A stretch of 54,778 nucleotides of DNA from Deltaproteobacteria bacterium (GCA_021737425.1 JAIPDZ010000002.1:1-54778), one strand, 5' to 3'; positions 18,773-29,146 are shown, counted from the first letter of the stretch. Program-made: numbers and translations. The notes: generated by a model not told the origin, from the letters alone.

Positions 18773-19594
18773 TCAATGCCCCAGGAAGGTCTTGATCCCC
18801 TTTTCCACCAGTTCCAAATCCACATCCGTGTCAAAGCAGGGGCCGAATGGTCTTCTGTTAAAAATACCGAATACGGGGATAGGGTAGCTGTCCTGAATGC
18901 CGCTGGTCAGATCCCGCTCACATGCCACGGCGATGATGAGCTTGGGCTTCCGCTCCACCACAATCCGTCTCGCCAGGGTCCCGCCGGTTGCCACCGCTAT
19001 GGGGATGTCATAGGCCTCAGCCAGCAGGGTCAAATCTTTGATTTTGCATTTGCCGCACCGCTTGCAGTTCTGCACATTGGCCGTGATCCGGACCGTGCAT
19101 TCATGATTCTGCAGGCAATGGGGGAGAAGGATGAGAAGCTGATGGGGAGATACGGTGCTGGACTCAGCCAGGACCAATTCATTGTTGATGGCGATAAAGG
19201 AACGGCGGATTTCGCTCTTCCCAATGCCGAAACAGCGCCCCACCACCACCAAAAGAGGGGAGAGGACCCGGATCACCACCCCCCGGATGCGGCGATTAAA
19301 AAAGAGGTTCCTCCCCCTGACGATGGTCAGAACCAGTGTGAGGGCCCCTCCCAGGCCGAACAGGACCAGGGCGCCCAAAAAAATGCCCAGCAACAAAGGG
19401 AGGCTTTCGTGTATGGCGGTAAGTCCCACATAGGGCACCCACCAGAGTAAAAAGGCCGCCCCTACCAGGGCGCCACAGGTGACCAGGAGCAGAAACACGA
19501 ATATCCGCTTCTTGGGTCGGTGCTGGTTTTCCAGGTCCGCATCCGGGGGGCGCTCTTGCCCCTCCATGGCCCTTATCTGCTCGCCACTTACCAT
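18773..19594 (-). CDS. DUF116 domain-containing membrane protein
   Basis: N-terminal TM segments plus LPHCLQNHEC...NCKRCGKCKI...YDIPIAVATGGTLARRIV; DUF116 pattern. Confidence 0.8.
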   Translation of the reverse strand: MVSGEQIRAMEGQERPPDADLENQHRPKKRIFVFLLLVTCGALVGAAFLLWWVPYVGLTAIHESLPLLLGIFLGALVLFGLGGALTLVLTIVRGRNLFFNRRIRGVVIRVLSPLLVVVGRCFGIGKSEIRRSFIAINNELVLAESSTVSPHQLLILLPHCLQNHECTVRITANVQNCKRCGKCKIKDLTLLAEAYDIPIAVATGGTLARRIVVERKPKLIIAVACERDLTSGIQDSYPIPVFGIFNRRPFGPCFDTDVDLELVEKGIKTFLGH

Positions 19595-19616
19595 TCCTTA
19601 CAATCCCGCGACGTCA

Positions 19617-20582
19617 TCATCCTAGGACGGTCCCTTCAGCCACCGGGAACCCCCTCAAAAAATCATCAAATGAAAGCCTCCGCTTTCCAGGGGCCTGCAG
19701 TTCCCGGATGGCAATGACCCCCTTCCCGGTCTCCACCATAAGCCCGTGTTCCGAACGACCCTTCATCCTCCCGGGCTCAAGACCGGTTCGGGTGCTATCC
19801 ATTATGTGGGGGGAAAAAAGCTTGATCCGCTTTCCCCTGATCCCTGTGATCGCCCCTGGCCAGGGGTCTAATCCCCGGATCAATGCGGACACCTTCCCCG
19901 CAGGATGTCCCCAATTGATGACGGCCATATGCTTGTCTATCTTGCCGGCATAGGTGGCCCGGCCATGTGCCTGGACCGTTTCCGTAACAGATCCGGCCTT
20001 CAGTGCATCCAGGGTCTTGAGTAAGAAACCTCTGGAGAGGACCGATAGTCTGTCGTGCAGTTGCCCAGCCGTTTCCTCCGCGCCTATGGGACACACTTCC
20101 TGGAGCAGAACGGGGCCCGTATCCATCCCTTCATCCATTCGCATGGCCGTAAGTCCGGTCCTTTTTTCATCATTGATAATGGCCCACTGGATGGGGGCGG
20201 CCCCCCGGTAGTGAGGCAGGAGCGAGGCATGGATGTTAAGGGCCCCCCATCGGGGGATATCCAGTACCCCCCGTGTAAGCATCTGGCCGAAGGCGACCAC
20301 CACGATCACGTCCGGGGTCATCTGTCGCACCCGGGTCACGAATGCCGCATCGGAAGCCTTTTCCGGCTGCAGGACCTCCAGTCCCAATGCCTGGGCCGCC
20401 GTCTTGACCGGCGGGGGGGCCGGGGTTCGTTTTCGTCCCTTGGGCCGATCCGGTTGGGTCACCACGGCCCGAACCCGATATCCCTCTTCCACAAGCCCCT
20501 TGAGTGAGGGAACAGCATAATCCGGGGTCCCCATGAACACCATCACAGGGTCCTGACCCAACCGTGTGTTATCTCCTCGCAT
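19617..20582 (-). CDS. fmt: Methionyl-tRNA formyltransferase
   Basis: VFMGTPDYAVPSLKGL, NIHASLLPHYRGAAPIQWAI. Confidence 0.95.
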   Translation of the reverse strand: MRGDNTRLGQDPVMVFMGTPDYAVPSLKGLVEEGYRVRAVVTQPDRPKGRKRTPAPPPVKTAAQALGLEVLQPEKASDAAFVTRVRQMTPDVIVVVAFGQMLTRGVLDIPRWGALNIHASLLPHYRGAAPIQWAIINDEKRTGLTAMRMDEGMDTGPVLLQEVCPIGAEETAGQLHDRLSVLSRGFLLKTLDALKAGSVTETVQAHGRATYAGKIDKHMAVINWGHPAGKVSALIRGLDPWPGAITGIRGKRIKLFSPHIMDSTRTGLEPGRMKGRSEHGLMVETGKGVIAIRELQAPGKRRLSFDDFLRGFPVAEGTVLG

Positions 20583-20602
20583 ATCCGATCCCGCAAATGG
20601 CG

Positions 20603-21100
20603 CTACGTTTCTTTTTCCCGTTTCTTCAGTTTCTTCTTGTATAAGGCCCGCTTCAGGCTGCTGATGTGGTCAATAAAAAGCGTGCCGTTGAGGTGATCAA
20701 TCTCGTGCTGGAGGCAGACGGCGAGAAGCTCTTCCGCTTCCATATCCACGGGCTTTTCATATCGGTCGAATCCACGCACTGTAACCTGGGCCCTTCTCAC
20801 CACCTCTGCTGAAAAATCAACCACGCTGAGACAGGCTTCTTCCCACCGGATGGTGTCCTCCCCCACCACAATCTCCGGGTTGATCAGCACAGCCGGGTCT
20901 CTCCCTTCTTCTCTCGGCGATTTGTCAAACACGATGACCCGCTTGAGCACACCCACCTGGTTGGCCGCAAGCCCTATACCCGGGGCCCCATACATGATCT
21001 CCAGCATCCGGTCTATCAGGCCCTGCAACTCCCCATCGATGTTTTCCACCGGCTTTGCATGGGCTTTTAACACCGGATCCGGATAGGTACGTATATCCAA
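20603..21100 (-). CDS. def: Peptide deformylase
   Basis: GIGLAANQVGV, EACLSV, LQHEIDHLNG motifs. Confidence 0.95.
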   Translation of the reverse strand: MDIRTYPDPVLKAHAKPVENIDGELQGLIDRMLEIMYGAPGIGLAANQVGVLKRVIVFDKSPREEGRDPAVLINPEIVVGEDTIRWEEACLSVVDFSAEVVRRAQVTVRGFDRYEKPVDMEAEELLAVCLQHEIDHLNGTLFIDHISSLKRALYKKKLKKREKET

Positions 21101-21330
21101 AGGTCGAATCCCCTTTTTTCAGTGAACATCCCCAACAAGCTTCGGTTTCTGAAAAAGACCCCCTCATGGCCTGCAACCCCTTTCAACCACCTAAACGGTT
21201 ACGAAAAAGTAAACCTTTCCCGAGAGCAAGGGGCCTTTCCGTTCCTTATCATACTAACTCCTGAGGCCCAAGAAATCAAGAAACGCCGGGACCTTTTCGC
21301 ATGAAAGGATCTCTGTCCGCCACATCGGGG

Positions 21331-21359
21331 TTGACTTTTCAATCCATGGTCCCTATTCA
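21331..21359 (+). promoter_or_regulatory. Putative sigma70-type promoter (TTGACT-17-TATTCA)
   Basis: ttgact tttcaatccatggtccc tattca immediately upstream of the HD-domain gene. Confidence 0.35.
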
Positions 21360-21365
21360 AGGGAT

Positions 21366-21977
21366 ATGTTTATGCGTGCCATTGAATTTTTGTTTGAAGC
21401 GGGAATGTTGAAGAGGACCCCGAGAACCGGCTACCAGTTTTTGGGAACAGGAAAGGAGTCCGTGGCAGACCATTCCTTCCGGACTGCAGTGACAGGATAT
21501 GTACTTGCGTCCCTTGAACCGGATGCGGATCGGGCCAGGGTGGTTATGATGTGTCTCTTTCACGACCTGCCTGAGGCCAGGACCGGCGATCACAATTACG
21601 TGAACAAACGGTATGTGGCCTCTGATGAGCAACGGGCCCTGCTGGACCAGGTCCAGGGGCTCCCTTTCGGCGCCCACATATCAGAGGTGGTTGAGGAGTT
21701 CAATGCCACCCAGACCCTGGAGGCCCGGATTGCCAAAGATGCCGATCAAATTGACCTGATTCTGGAACTCAAGGAACAGCTGGACCTGGGCAATGCCCGC
21801 GCACAGGAGTGGCTCTCTTTTGCCATGAAACGCCTGACCACCCAAAACGGGAAACAGATGGCCCAAGGCATCCTGGACGCGGAAAGCGATGCCTGGTGGT
21901 TCGACAAGAAGACGGACTGGTGGATCAACGGCCCGGAAGACCGAAAACCGTTGAAGGCCCCCGTACCCGAAAAATGA
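21366..21977 (+). CDS. HD domain protein (YfbR-like 5'-nucleotidase family)
   Basis: ADHSFRTAVTGYVLA, CLFHDLPEARTGD, AKDADQIDLILELKEQ. Confidence 0.83.
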   Translation: MFMRAIEFLFEAGMLKRTPRTGYQFLGTGKESVADHSFRTAVTGYVLASLEPDADRARVVMMCLFHDLPEARTGDHNYVNKRYVASDEQRALLDQVQGLPFGAHISEVVEEFNATQTLEARIAKDADQIDLILELKEQLDLGNARAQEWLSFAMKRLTTQNGKQMAQGILDAESDAWWFDKKTDWWINGPEDRKPLKAPVPEK

Positions 21978-22714
21978 GCTTCATCCAAGGGATCCAGTAC
22001 AATATCAAAGGCCTTCTGTTGGGCATCAAGACCCCCAAGCTCTTGTTCTGGGGGGTATTGCGGTTTGGGGTGGTAATTCTCATCACCTTGATCTCCGCCA
22101 CCATTATCCTGATCTACCACCAGGAAATCCTGGACCTCATCTGGGTGAAACCGACCAGCCTCTGGGTCCTCTGGCTTTGGTACCTGGTCTCATGGCTCCT
22201 GTCCCTCTGCTTGATAGGGATTTCGGCCATCCTCTCCTACCTGGTCTCCCAACTCCTTTTCAGCGTCCTCATTATGGATCATATGTCCCGCCTCACCGAG
22301 GTCCATACCAGAGGCCGATCCGAAACCGACGAGACGGGCCTCTCCTTTACACTCTTTGTTTACCTTCTGACCCAGGAGATCCCCAGGACCGTCATCCCCG
22401 TACTGCTGATACTCCTGCTTATGTTCCTGGGGCTGCTGACCCCCCTGGGGCCGGTTCTGGCAGTCATATCCTCTCTATTGGCCGCCGTATTTCTGGCCTG
22501 GGACAACACGGACCTCATCCCTGCGCGTGAAATGCGCCCTTTTAAGGAGCGCTTCGGGTTTTTGATGAGAAACATTCCCTTTCACTTGGGGTTCGGGATC
22601 CTCTTTTTGATCCCGGTCCTCAATATGGTGCTTCTCTCATTCGCCCCTGTGGGGGCCACGCTCTATCGGGTGGAAAAGGGGCATAAGACATGGCGGCCAC
22701 CGGAAAGTATCTGA
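21974..22714 (+). CDS. EI24 domain-containing (CysZ-like) membrane protein
   Basis: Multi-TM; MSFIQGIQYNIKGLLLGIKTPKLLFW start, NMVLLSFAPVGATLYRVE end; ATGA overlap with the HD gene. Confidence 0.75.
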   Translation: MSFIQGIQYNIKGLLLGIKTPKLLFWGVLRFGVVILITLISATIILIYHQEILDLIWVKPTSLWVLWLWYLVSWLLSLCLIGISAILSYLVSQLLFSVLIMDHMSRLTEVHTRGRSETDETGLSFTLFVYLLTQEIPRTVIPVLLILLLMFLGLLTPLGPVLAVISSLLAAVFLAWDNTDLIPAREMRPFKERFGFLMRNIPFHLGFGILFLIPVLNMVLLSFAPVGATLYRVEKGHKTWRPPESI

Positions 22715-22828
22715 AAAAGTGTGGAAAAAAGCCCTCTCACGCCGCCATATCGGCTTGACTTATCTCTCCTTATGATTAACATTTTGTCAAACAACTTACG
22801 TTTCCGACAGCACTAACCCGCATTTAAA

Positions 22829-23740
22829 ATGGCCGGAAAAGATTATTATAAAATTCTGGGGTTGACCCGATCCGCCTCTTCGGGGGAGATCAAGAAGGCA
22901 TACCGCAAACTTGCCCTTAAGTACCACCCGGATCACAACAAGGGGGATGCTGCCGCTGAGGCCAAGTTCAAGGATATCAGTGAAGCGTATGCGGTATTGA
23001 GCAACCCTGAGAAAAAGAAGCAGTATGACATGTTCGGGGCCGAGGGGTTTCAGAACCGCTACTCCCAGGAAGACATTTTCAGAGGGTTTGACCTGGGAAG
23101 CATCTTTAAAGAGTTTGGTTTTGGCGGCGCCGGCAGGGGTCACAATATTTTCAACCAGATGTTCGGCGGCATGGACAATCACGGGTATAGCGGTTTCCAG
23201 GGCGCCCCACAGGGCTACAAAGGCCAAAATCTGGTGTACGAACTCCCCATGTCCCTCGAAGAGCTGTGCCAAAACACCAGCAAAACCATTACCTATCAGA
23301 TCGATGGTCGCCAGGAACGCATTTCCGTCAAGGTCCCTGCAGGCATGTCCGGGGGCCAGAAACTGAGACTCCACGGCAAGGGCCAACCCGGCCCCAACGG
23401 CGGTCCCGCCGGGGACCTGTACATTCAAATCAAGGAACTGAACCATCCTCTTTTTAAAAGGGATAACAGTAACTTGTATCTGAAAAAGAAGCTTCGATTC
23501 TCAGAGGCGGTCCTGGGTTCTGCCATTGAAGTCAAAACCATTGATGGAAAGGTCCTCAACCTCAAGGTACCGCCGGGCACCCAGGACGGGGCCAAATTCA
23601 GGCTCAAGGCGTATGGGATGCCCAAATACGGCGGCGCCGGAAGGGGCGATGCCTATGTGGAAATTCGCATTGACGTCCCCAAAGACCTTACAGACACACA
23701 AAAGCACCTGATCAGCAATTTACAGGATGCGGGGTTATAA
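22829..23740 (+). CDS. DnaJ/CbpA-type J-domain co-chaperone without the zinc-finger domain
   Basis: [32 protein letters not shown] plus DnaJ C-terminal domain; no CxxCxGxG repeats. Confidence 0.9.
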   Translation: MAGKDYYKILGLTRSASSGEIKKAYRKLALKYHPDHNKGDAAAEAKFKDISEAYAVLSNPEKKKQYDMFGAEGFQNRYSQEDIFRGFDLGSIFKEFGFGGAGRGHNIFNQMFGGMDNHGYSGFQGAPQGYKGQNLVYELPMSLEELCQNTSKTITYQIDGRQERISVKVPAGMSGGQKLRLHGKGQPGPNGGPAGDLYIQIKELNHPLFKRDNSNLYLKKKLRFSEAVLGSAIEVKTIDGKVLNLKVPPGTQDGAKFRLKAYGMPKYGGAGRGDAYVEIRIDVPKDLTDTQKHLISNLQDAGL

Positions 23741-23765
23741 AACCGAACCACAGCGTTGATCTCCT

Positions 23766-24737
23766 ATGAAGGCCTTATCTGTTTTTTCAGGAGGCCTCGA
23801 CAGCATGCTGGCTGCCAGCCTGATAAGGGCGCAGGGCATGGATGTCCTGGCCCTTTTTTTTGAAACCCCCTTTTTTACTGCAGAACGTGCGGAAAAATCG
23901 GCACAAGACATCGATCTCCCCCTCAAAATCGTGGACATAACGGCACGTCATCTCAGCATCGTCAGAAATCCGAGATACGGATACGGCGAAAACATGAATC
24001 CTTGCATTGATTGTCATGCCCTTATGGTCCGCATGGCAGGGGAAATGCTCCAAAGTGAACAGGCCCACTTTGTCATCACCGGAGAGGTCCTGGGGCAGAG
24101 ACCCATGTCCCAGAACAAAAAATCCTTAGACCTGGTGGCCGCGGAAAGCGGCCTCAACGGTCTTCTCCTGCGTCCCTTATCCGCGAAGTGTCTTGCGCCC
24201 ACCATACCCGAGACCGAGGGATGGGTGGACAGGGAAACCCTGATGGGAATTCAGGGCCGTTCCAGAAAACCCCAAATGGAAATGGCCAACCGCCTTGGCA
24301 TTTCCGATTACCCCTCACCCGCGGGGGGTTGCCTCTTGACTGAGAAGGGTTTTTCGCGGCGTCTGCAGGACCTTTTTTCCTTCCAAAACCGTATCGACCC
24401 AAAAGACCTACGTCTGTTGAAGCTGGGAAGGCACTTTCGAATTGCGCCTGAAACCAAAGTGGTGGTAGGCAGGAATAAGCGGGAGAATGCTCTGATCAAC
24501 GAGCTGTGCAAAGCAGAGGATACCACCCTTTATTCCGCCTCGGTTCCGGGCCCCACGGTCTTGGTCTCGGGGACCCTGTCTGCTGAAGCGCTGGAGACGG
24601 CAGCGGCCATCACCACCGCTTACAGCGACACTGCGGATGCCGGCGTAAATGAGGTCAGAGTGGCGGATAGAAATGGAACCTGGTTGGTGAGGGCGGAAAT
24701 TCGTGACAAAAAGGATTTTAGATGTTACATGATTTAG
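23766..24737 (+). CDS. PP-loop ATPase (ThiI/MnmA-related) with a C-terminal NFACT-R/DUF814-like region
   Basis: PP-loop SGGLDSMLAASLI; CIDCHALM; VITGEVLGQRPMSQ; SPAGGCLLTEKGFSRRL. Confidence 0.75.
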   Translation: MKALSVFSGGLDSMLAASLIRAQGMDVLALFFETPFFTAERAEKSAQDIDLPLKIVDITARHLSIVRNPRYGYGENMNPCIDCHALMVRMAGEMLQSEQAHFVITGEVLGQRPMSQNKKSLDLVAAESGLNGLLLRPLSAKCLAPTIPETEGWVDRETLMGIQGRSRKPQMEMANRLGISDYPSPAGGCLLTEKGFSRRLQDLFSFQNRIDPKDLRLLKLGRHFRIAPETKVVVGRNKRENALINELCKAEDTTLYSASVPGPTVLVSGTLSAEALETAAAITTAYSDTADAGVNEVRVADRNGTWLVRAEIRDKKDFRCYMI

Positions 24738-24758
24738 GGGAGTTTGGTAGGATAATGG

Positions 24759-25136
24759 GTGTTCAAAAGGCTGCACAACGCCCCTGCACGGGGAAGAAGG
24801 CCAAAAGGAAAGGGTTGGGTTGTGGCACATCATGAAAGGGAAAATGAGGACCTGGAGCAGGCTGAGCTGCCACAGGACTTGGGAGAATCAACCCAGGACC
24901 GCCCGGGAAAACCGAAGACCTACTACGACCCCATCATCTTCCGGGATTGGTGCAAGTCCTGTGGCATATGCATCGCCTTTTGTCCCAAACACGTCATCGG
25001 CCGCGGCAAAGACACAAAACCGGTCATTGAACGGCCGGACGATTGTATCGGCTGCCGGTTCTGTGAATTGCACTGTCCCGACTTTGCCATCACCGTCAGG
25101 GAACGCCCTGTGAAAGGCATTTTGCATGAGGCCTAA
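24759..25136 (+). CDS. korD: 4Fe-4S ferredoxin subunit of 2-oxoacid:ferredoxin oxidoreductase (delta)
   Basis: CKSCGICIAFCPK ... CIGCRFCELHCPD; overlaps the start of the alpha subunit; real start may be GTG at 24822. Confidence 0.8.
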   Translation: MFKRLHNAPARGRRPKGKGWVVAHHERENEDLEQAELPQDLGESTQDRPGKPKTYYDPIIFRDWCKSCGICIAFCPKHVIGRGKDTKPVIERPDDCIGCRFCELHCPDFAITVRERPVKGILHEA

Positions 25137-26277
25137 GGCAACCCCAAAAAGACAACTGCTTCAAGGCAATGAGGCCATTGTAGAAGGTGCGCTGGCCGCG
25201 GGATGTACGTTTTTTGCCGGATACCCCATCACCCCGGCATCTGAAATCAGCGAAATCCTTTCGGTTCGACTTCCCCGGCAGGGGGGGACCTTTATCCAGA
25301 TGGAGGATGAGATTGCGAGCATGGGCGCCATTATCGGGGCCTCACTAACGGGCGCCAAGAGCATGACCGCCACGAGCGGCCCGGGATTCTCACTCATGCA
25401 GGAAAATCTGGGGTTCGCCTGCATCACTGAAGTCCCCTGTGTCATCGTCAACGTAATGCGCGGGGGTCCCAGCACAGGTCTTCCCACCAATCCGGCCCAG
25501 GGCGATGTCATGCAAGCCAGATGGGGGACCCATGGCGATCATCCCATCATTGTAATGGCGGTCTCCACGGTCAGGGACTGTTTTGACATCACGGTCCAGG
25601 CCTTTAATTTTTCAGAGGAGTACCGGGTCCCGGTGATTGTGCTCTCCGATGAGATGGTGGCCCATACCCGGGAAACCGTTGTCCTCCCTTCCCGGGAGGA
25701 GATCACGGTGTTTGATCGCATTCGCCCGGATATGCCGGCCGAATGGTACATCCCCTATGAGGGAGACAGCCGGGGCGTGCCTCGCATGGCCGCCTTCGGG
25801 GACGGATTCAGGCACCATGTGACCGGCCTCGTTCATGATCCCCGCGGGTTTCCCACCCAGCGGCCGGATGAAATCGATCACTTCATGCACCGTCTATTCA
25901 AAAAAATCAGCAAGAATCTTAAAACGATACAGCTCACAAAATCATTTTTTTTAGACGATGCCGAGATTGCGGTGGTGGCCTACGGTTCGGTGGCCAGGTC
26001 GGCCCACCGGGCCGTTTTGGAGGCCAGAGAAATGGGAATCCGAGCCGGATTGCTGCAACTCTGCACCCTGTTTCCCTTTCCCAGGGAGAGCGTGGAGCGC
26101 GTGGCTCGGCAATGCAGGGCCATAGTGGTCCCTGAGATGAGCATCGGCCAGATGAGCAGAGAAGTCAAACGGGTCAATCAAGGATTCTGCCGGGTGGAAA
26201 AACACAGCCGCATTGACGGGCAGCTCATCACCCCGGATGAGATATGCAATCGGCTGATACAACTCCATCACTCCTAA
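25126..26277 (+). CDS. korA: 2-oxoacid:ferredoxin oxidoreductase subunit alpha
   Basis: LLQGNEAIVEGALAAGCTFFAGYPITPASEISE; TSGPGFSLMQE; GPSTGLPT. Confidence 0.92.
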   Translation: MRPKATPKRQLLQGNEAIVEGALAAGCTFFAGYPITPASEISEILSVRLPRQGGTFIQMEDEIASMGAIIGASLTGAKSMTATSGPGFSLMQENLGFACITEVPCVIVNVMRGGPSTGLPTNPAQGDVMQARWGTHGDHPIIVMAVSTVRDCFDITVQAFNFSEEYRVPVIVLSDEMVAHTRETVVLPSREEITVFDRIRPDMPAEWYIPYEGDSRGVPRMAAFGDGFRHHVTGLVHDPRGFPTQRPDEIDHFMHRLFKKISKNLKTIQLTKSFFLDDAEIAVVAYGSVARSAHRAVLEAREMGIRAGLLQLCTLFPFPRESVERVARQCRAIVVPEMSIGQMSREVKRVNQGFCRVEKHSRIDGQLITPDEICNRLIQLHHS

Positions 26278-26317
26278 TCCTGCTCGGGCGTATGAATCAG
26301 ACGTCCTGGGAGCGCAA

Positions 26318-27166
26318 ATGCCGAAAGAAGTTACCAAACTCATTCACAAATACCTGAGGCATGACAAAAAATTCCCTCATGTGTGGTGCCCCGGATGCGG
26401 CAACGGCATCATATTGGGGGCGTTGATTCGGGCCATTGATGACCTGGGCCTGCAAAAGGATGAGATTGTGCTGGCATCGGGCATCGGATGTTCCGGGAGG
26501 ATGCCGGTGTACGTGGACTTCAATACCCTCCACACCACACACGGACGTGCACTGACCTTTTCTACAGGGATCAAGATGGTCAATCCGGATCTGACCGTCA
26601 TCGCCGTCATGGGGGATGGGGACGCAACGGCCATCGGGGGAAATCATTTTATCCATGCGGCAAGGCGAAATGTGAACCTGACCGCGCTGGTCATCAATAA
26701 TCAGATCTACGGCATGACAGGGGGACAGCATTCACCGGCTACCCCCTATGACGCCCTTTCCACCACATCCCATTACGGCCACATTGAACAGCCGTTCCCC
26801 ATTGCCGAGCTGGCCGTAACAGCCGGGGCCTGTTTTGTGGCCCGGGGAACGGTGTACCATGTGAAGCTCTTGGAATCCCTCATCAAAAAGGCAGTCAAAA
26901 AGCGGGGATTCAGCATCGTGGAGGTCATGTCCAACTGCCACATTCAGTTCGGCAGACGCAACCAACTCGGCGGCCCCGTGGAAATGCTCAAGTGGCTGAG
27001 ATCGCATGCGGTGCGGGTGGATAAGGCCCGGGAGATGTCTGCCCAGGACATGGCAGGCAAATTTACCATCGGGGTCTTGGCGGACCGGGAATACCCCAGC
27101 TATGTGGAGGAATATGAACGGGTCAGAAAAAAGGCCCGAGACTCTGCGCACAAGGAATCCCCATGA
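26318..27166 (+). CDS. korB: 2-oxoacid:ferredoxin oxidoreductase subunit beta (TPP-binding)
   Basis: WCPGCGNGIILGAL, GDGDATAIGGNHFIHAARRN, NNQIYGMTGGQ. Confidence 0.93.
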   Translation: MPKEVTKLIHKYLRHDKKFPHVWCPGCGNGIILGALIRAIDDLGLQKDEIVLASGIGCSGRMPVYVDFNTLHTTHGRALTFSTGIKMVNPDLTVIAVMGDGDATAIGGNHFIHAARRNVNLTALVINNQIYGMTGGQHSPATPYDALSTTSHYGHIEQPFPIAELAVTAGACFVARGTVYHVKLLESLIKKAVKKRGFSIVEVMSNCHIQFGRRNQLGGPVEMLKWLRSHAVRVDKAREMSAQDMAGKFTIGVLADREYPSYVEEYERVRKKARDSAHKESP

Positions 27167-27750
27167 ATGACCATCGATATGAAATCCGTCTGAGCGGATC
27201 CGGCGGCCAGGGGATCATCCTGGCCGCCCTCATCCTGGCTGAAGCAGCAGGGGTCTATGCCAAAAAAGAGGTATGTCAGACCCAGAGTTACGGTCCTGAG
27301 GCCAGGGGGGGGAAAAGCAGGGCCGATGTGGTGATCAGCGATGCGCCCATCGACTACCCCAAAACCAGGGCATTGGACCTCCTGTTGGCCATGAACCAGG
27401 TCTCATGCGACGCCTATTTTCAGGACCTCAAGCCCCATGGCCTGCTCCTGGCAGACAGTATCCTGGTGGAACAGCTTCCCACGGACAGGGCGGTGAGCAT
27501 ACCGTTTAAGGAAATCGCGCTGAACAAAATGGGCAATGAACTGACGGCCAATATGGTGGCCCTGGGTGCACTGGGAACCCTGTCCCAGGCCGTTACAGTG
27601 AAAAGTCTGGAAAAGGCCCTCGCCAACCGGGTTCCCCCCAAGAGCGCGGAGATCAATCTGAAGGCCTTGCGCGAAGGGGCAAAGGCGGCCCGCAAAATCG
27701 ATCTTGACGCCCTCCCGCCCACAGTCACCCCGGACGAAGAAGAGGTGTAA
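27163..27750 (+). CDS. korC: 2-oxoacid:ferredoxin oxidoreductase subunit gamma
   Basis: RLSGSGGQGIILAALILAEAAG; YGPEARGGKSRADV. Confidence 0.92.
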   Translation: MNDHRYEIRLSGSGGQGIILAALILAEAAGVYAKKEVCQTQSYGPEARGGKSRADVVISDAPIDYPKTRALDLLLAMNQVSCDAYFQDLKPHGLLLADSILVEQLPTDRAVSIPFKEIALNKMGNELTANMVALGALGTLSQAVTVKSLEKALANRVPPKSAEINLKALREGAKAARKIDLDALPPTVTPDEEEV

Positions 27751-27770
27751 GACCGGGGCGCGGGGCCGGT

Positions 27771-29144
27771 TTACAGATGGTATTCTTTGATCTTGGAAAT
27801 GAGCATGGGCCGGCTTATCTCCAGTAACTCCGCGGCCTTTGTTCGATTGCCGCCCGTTTTTTGTAAGGCCTTTCGGATAAGGGTCTGTTGCATCTGTTTG
27901 GTAGCCTCCTTGATGGACAGGGTATCTTCCGGATAAATGGAAGGGATATCCCGTTGGGAGGCAACCACCCTGGAGGGCAGTTCCTCCGGGGTGATCCACC
28001 GGTCAGGGGCCAACAGTACGGCCCGTTCCATCACGTTTTCCAGTTCCCTCACATTGCCCGGCCAGGAATAGCCCATGATGATGGACATGGTTTCCGAGGA
28101 AAGCCCCTCCACCGCCTTGTGCAGCTTTTGGTTGAATTGATCGATGAAATACCCGGAGAGAAGGGAGATATCTCCCCGCCGTTCCCTCAACGGCGGGAGA
28201 TGAATGCTCAATACGTTGATCCGGTAATACAAATCCTCCCGAAAGCGCCTTGCCTCCACTTCAGTGCGCAGATCTTTTGCAGTGGCCGCAATCACCCTCA
28301 CGTCGATCTTTTTGGCCCCAAACCCACCCAGAGGGGTGATCTCCTCCTCCTGCAAAACGCGCAGCAGTTTCACCTGCAGCGGGAAGGGAAGTTCACCGAT
28401 CTCGTCTAAAAACAGGGTCCCTCCGTCCGCTTCTTCGAAACGGCCCGGTTTGTCTTTGGCAGCATCGGTAAATGCCCCTTTTTTGTACCCGAAGAGCTCA
28501 CTCTCCAGGAGGTTTTCAGGAATTCCACCACAGTTGATACTCACCATGGGCGCTTTGGACCTGGGTCCGTTGGAGTGGATGGCCTTGGCAATCAATTCCT
28601 TGCCCGTACCGCTCTCCCCGGTGATCAGTACGGTGGTCTTGTGCTCCGCTACCCTTTCCACCAGATCAAACACCCGGACCATGGCCTCACTCCTGGAGAT
28701 AATATTCCCAAAGGACCGACGTTGTTCGATGGCGCCCAACCGGTCTTTCAGATTGACATTCTCTCGCTGGAGCCGTTCCCGTTCTTCGGCCTTTTTCAGG
28801 GTAAGCAGCACCTCATCGGTTTTAAAGGGCTTGGAGATATAATCATAGGCCCCTTCCTTGATGGCCTTCAGGGCTGTTTCCACAGTCCCGTAGGCAGACA
28901 TCATGATATAGGTCTTTTCAGGATATTTTTCCAGGGCCTGTTTAATAAAGGTCATCCCGTCCATTCGGGGCATCCGCAGATCGCAGAGGATATAATCGAA
29001 CTCTTCCCTTTCCATGCGTTCAAGGGCCTCAACGCCGTCTTGGGCCGTCTCCACCTCATATCCGGCCTTCTCCAGCATGATTTTCAGCATATGCCGCATG
29101 TTTTCTTCATCATCGATAATCAACAACCGTTGCCCGGACATACA
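27771..29144 (-). CDS. Sigma54-dependent response regulator (NtrC family)
   Basis: REC domain (IIDDEENMRHML), AAA+ GESGTGKE, GAFTDA loop, C-terminal Fis-type HTH (GNRTKAAELLEISRPML). Confidence 0.92.
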   Translation of the reverse strand, partial: CMSGQRLLIIDDEENMRHMLKIMLEKAGYEVETAQDGVEALERMEREEFDYILCDLRMPRMDGMTFIKQALEKYPEKTYIMMSAYGTVETALKAIKEGAYDYISKPFKTDEVLLTLKKAEERERLQRENVNLKDRLGAIEQRRSFGNIISRSEAMVRVFDLVERVAEHKTTVLITGESGTGKELIAKAIHSNGPRSKAPMVSINCGGIPENLLESELFGYKKGAFTDAAKDKPGRFEEADGGTLFLDEIGELPFPLQVKLLRVLQEEEITPLGGFGAKKIDVRVIAATAKDLRTEVEARRFREDLYYRINVLSIHLPPLRERRGDISLLSGYFIDQFNQKLHKAVEGLSSETMSIIMGYSWPGNVRELENVMERAVLLAPDRWITPEELPSRVVASQRDIPSIYPEDTLSIKEATKQMQQTLIRKALQKTGGNRTKAAELLEISRPMLISKIKEYHL

Positions 29145-29146
29145 CA

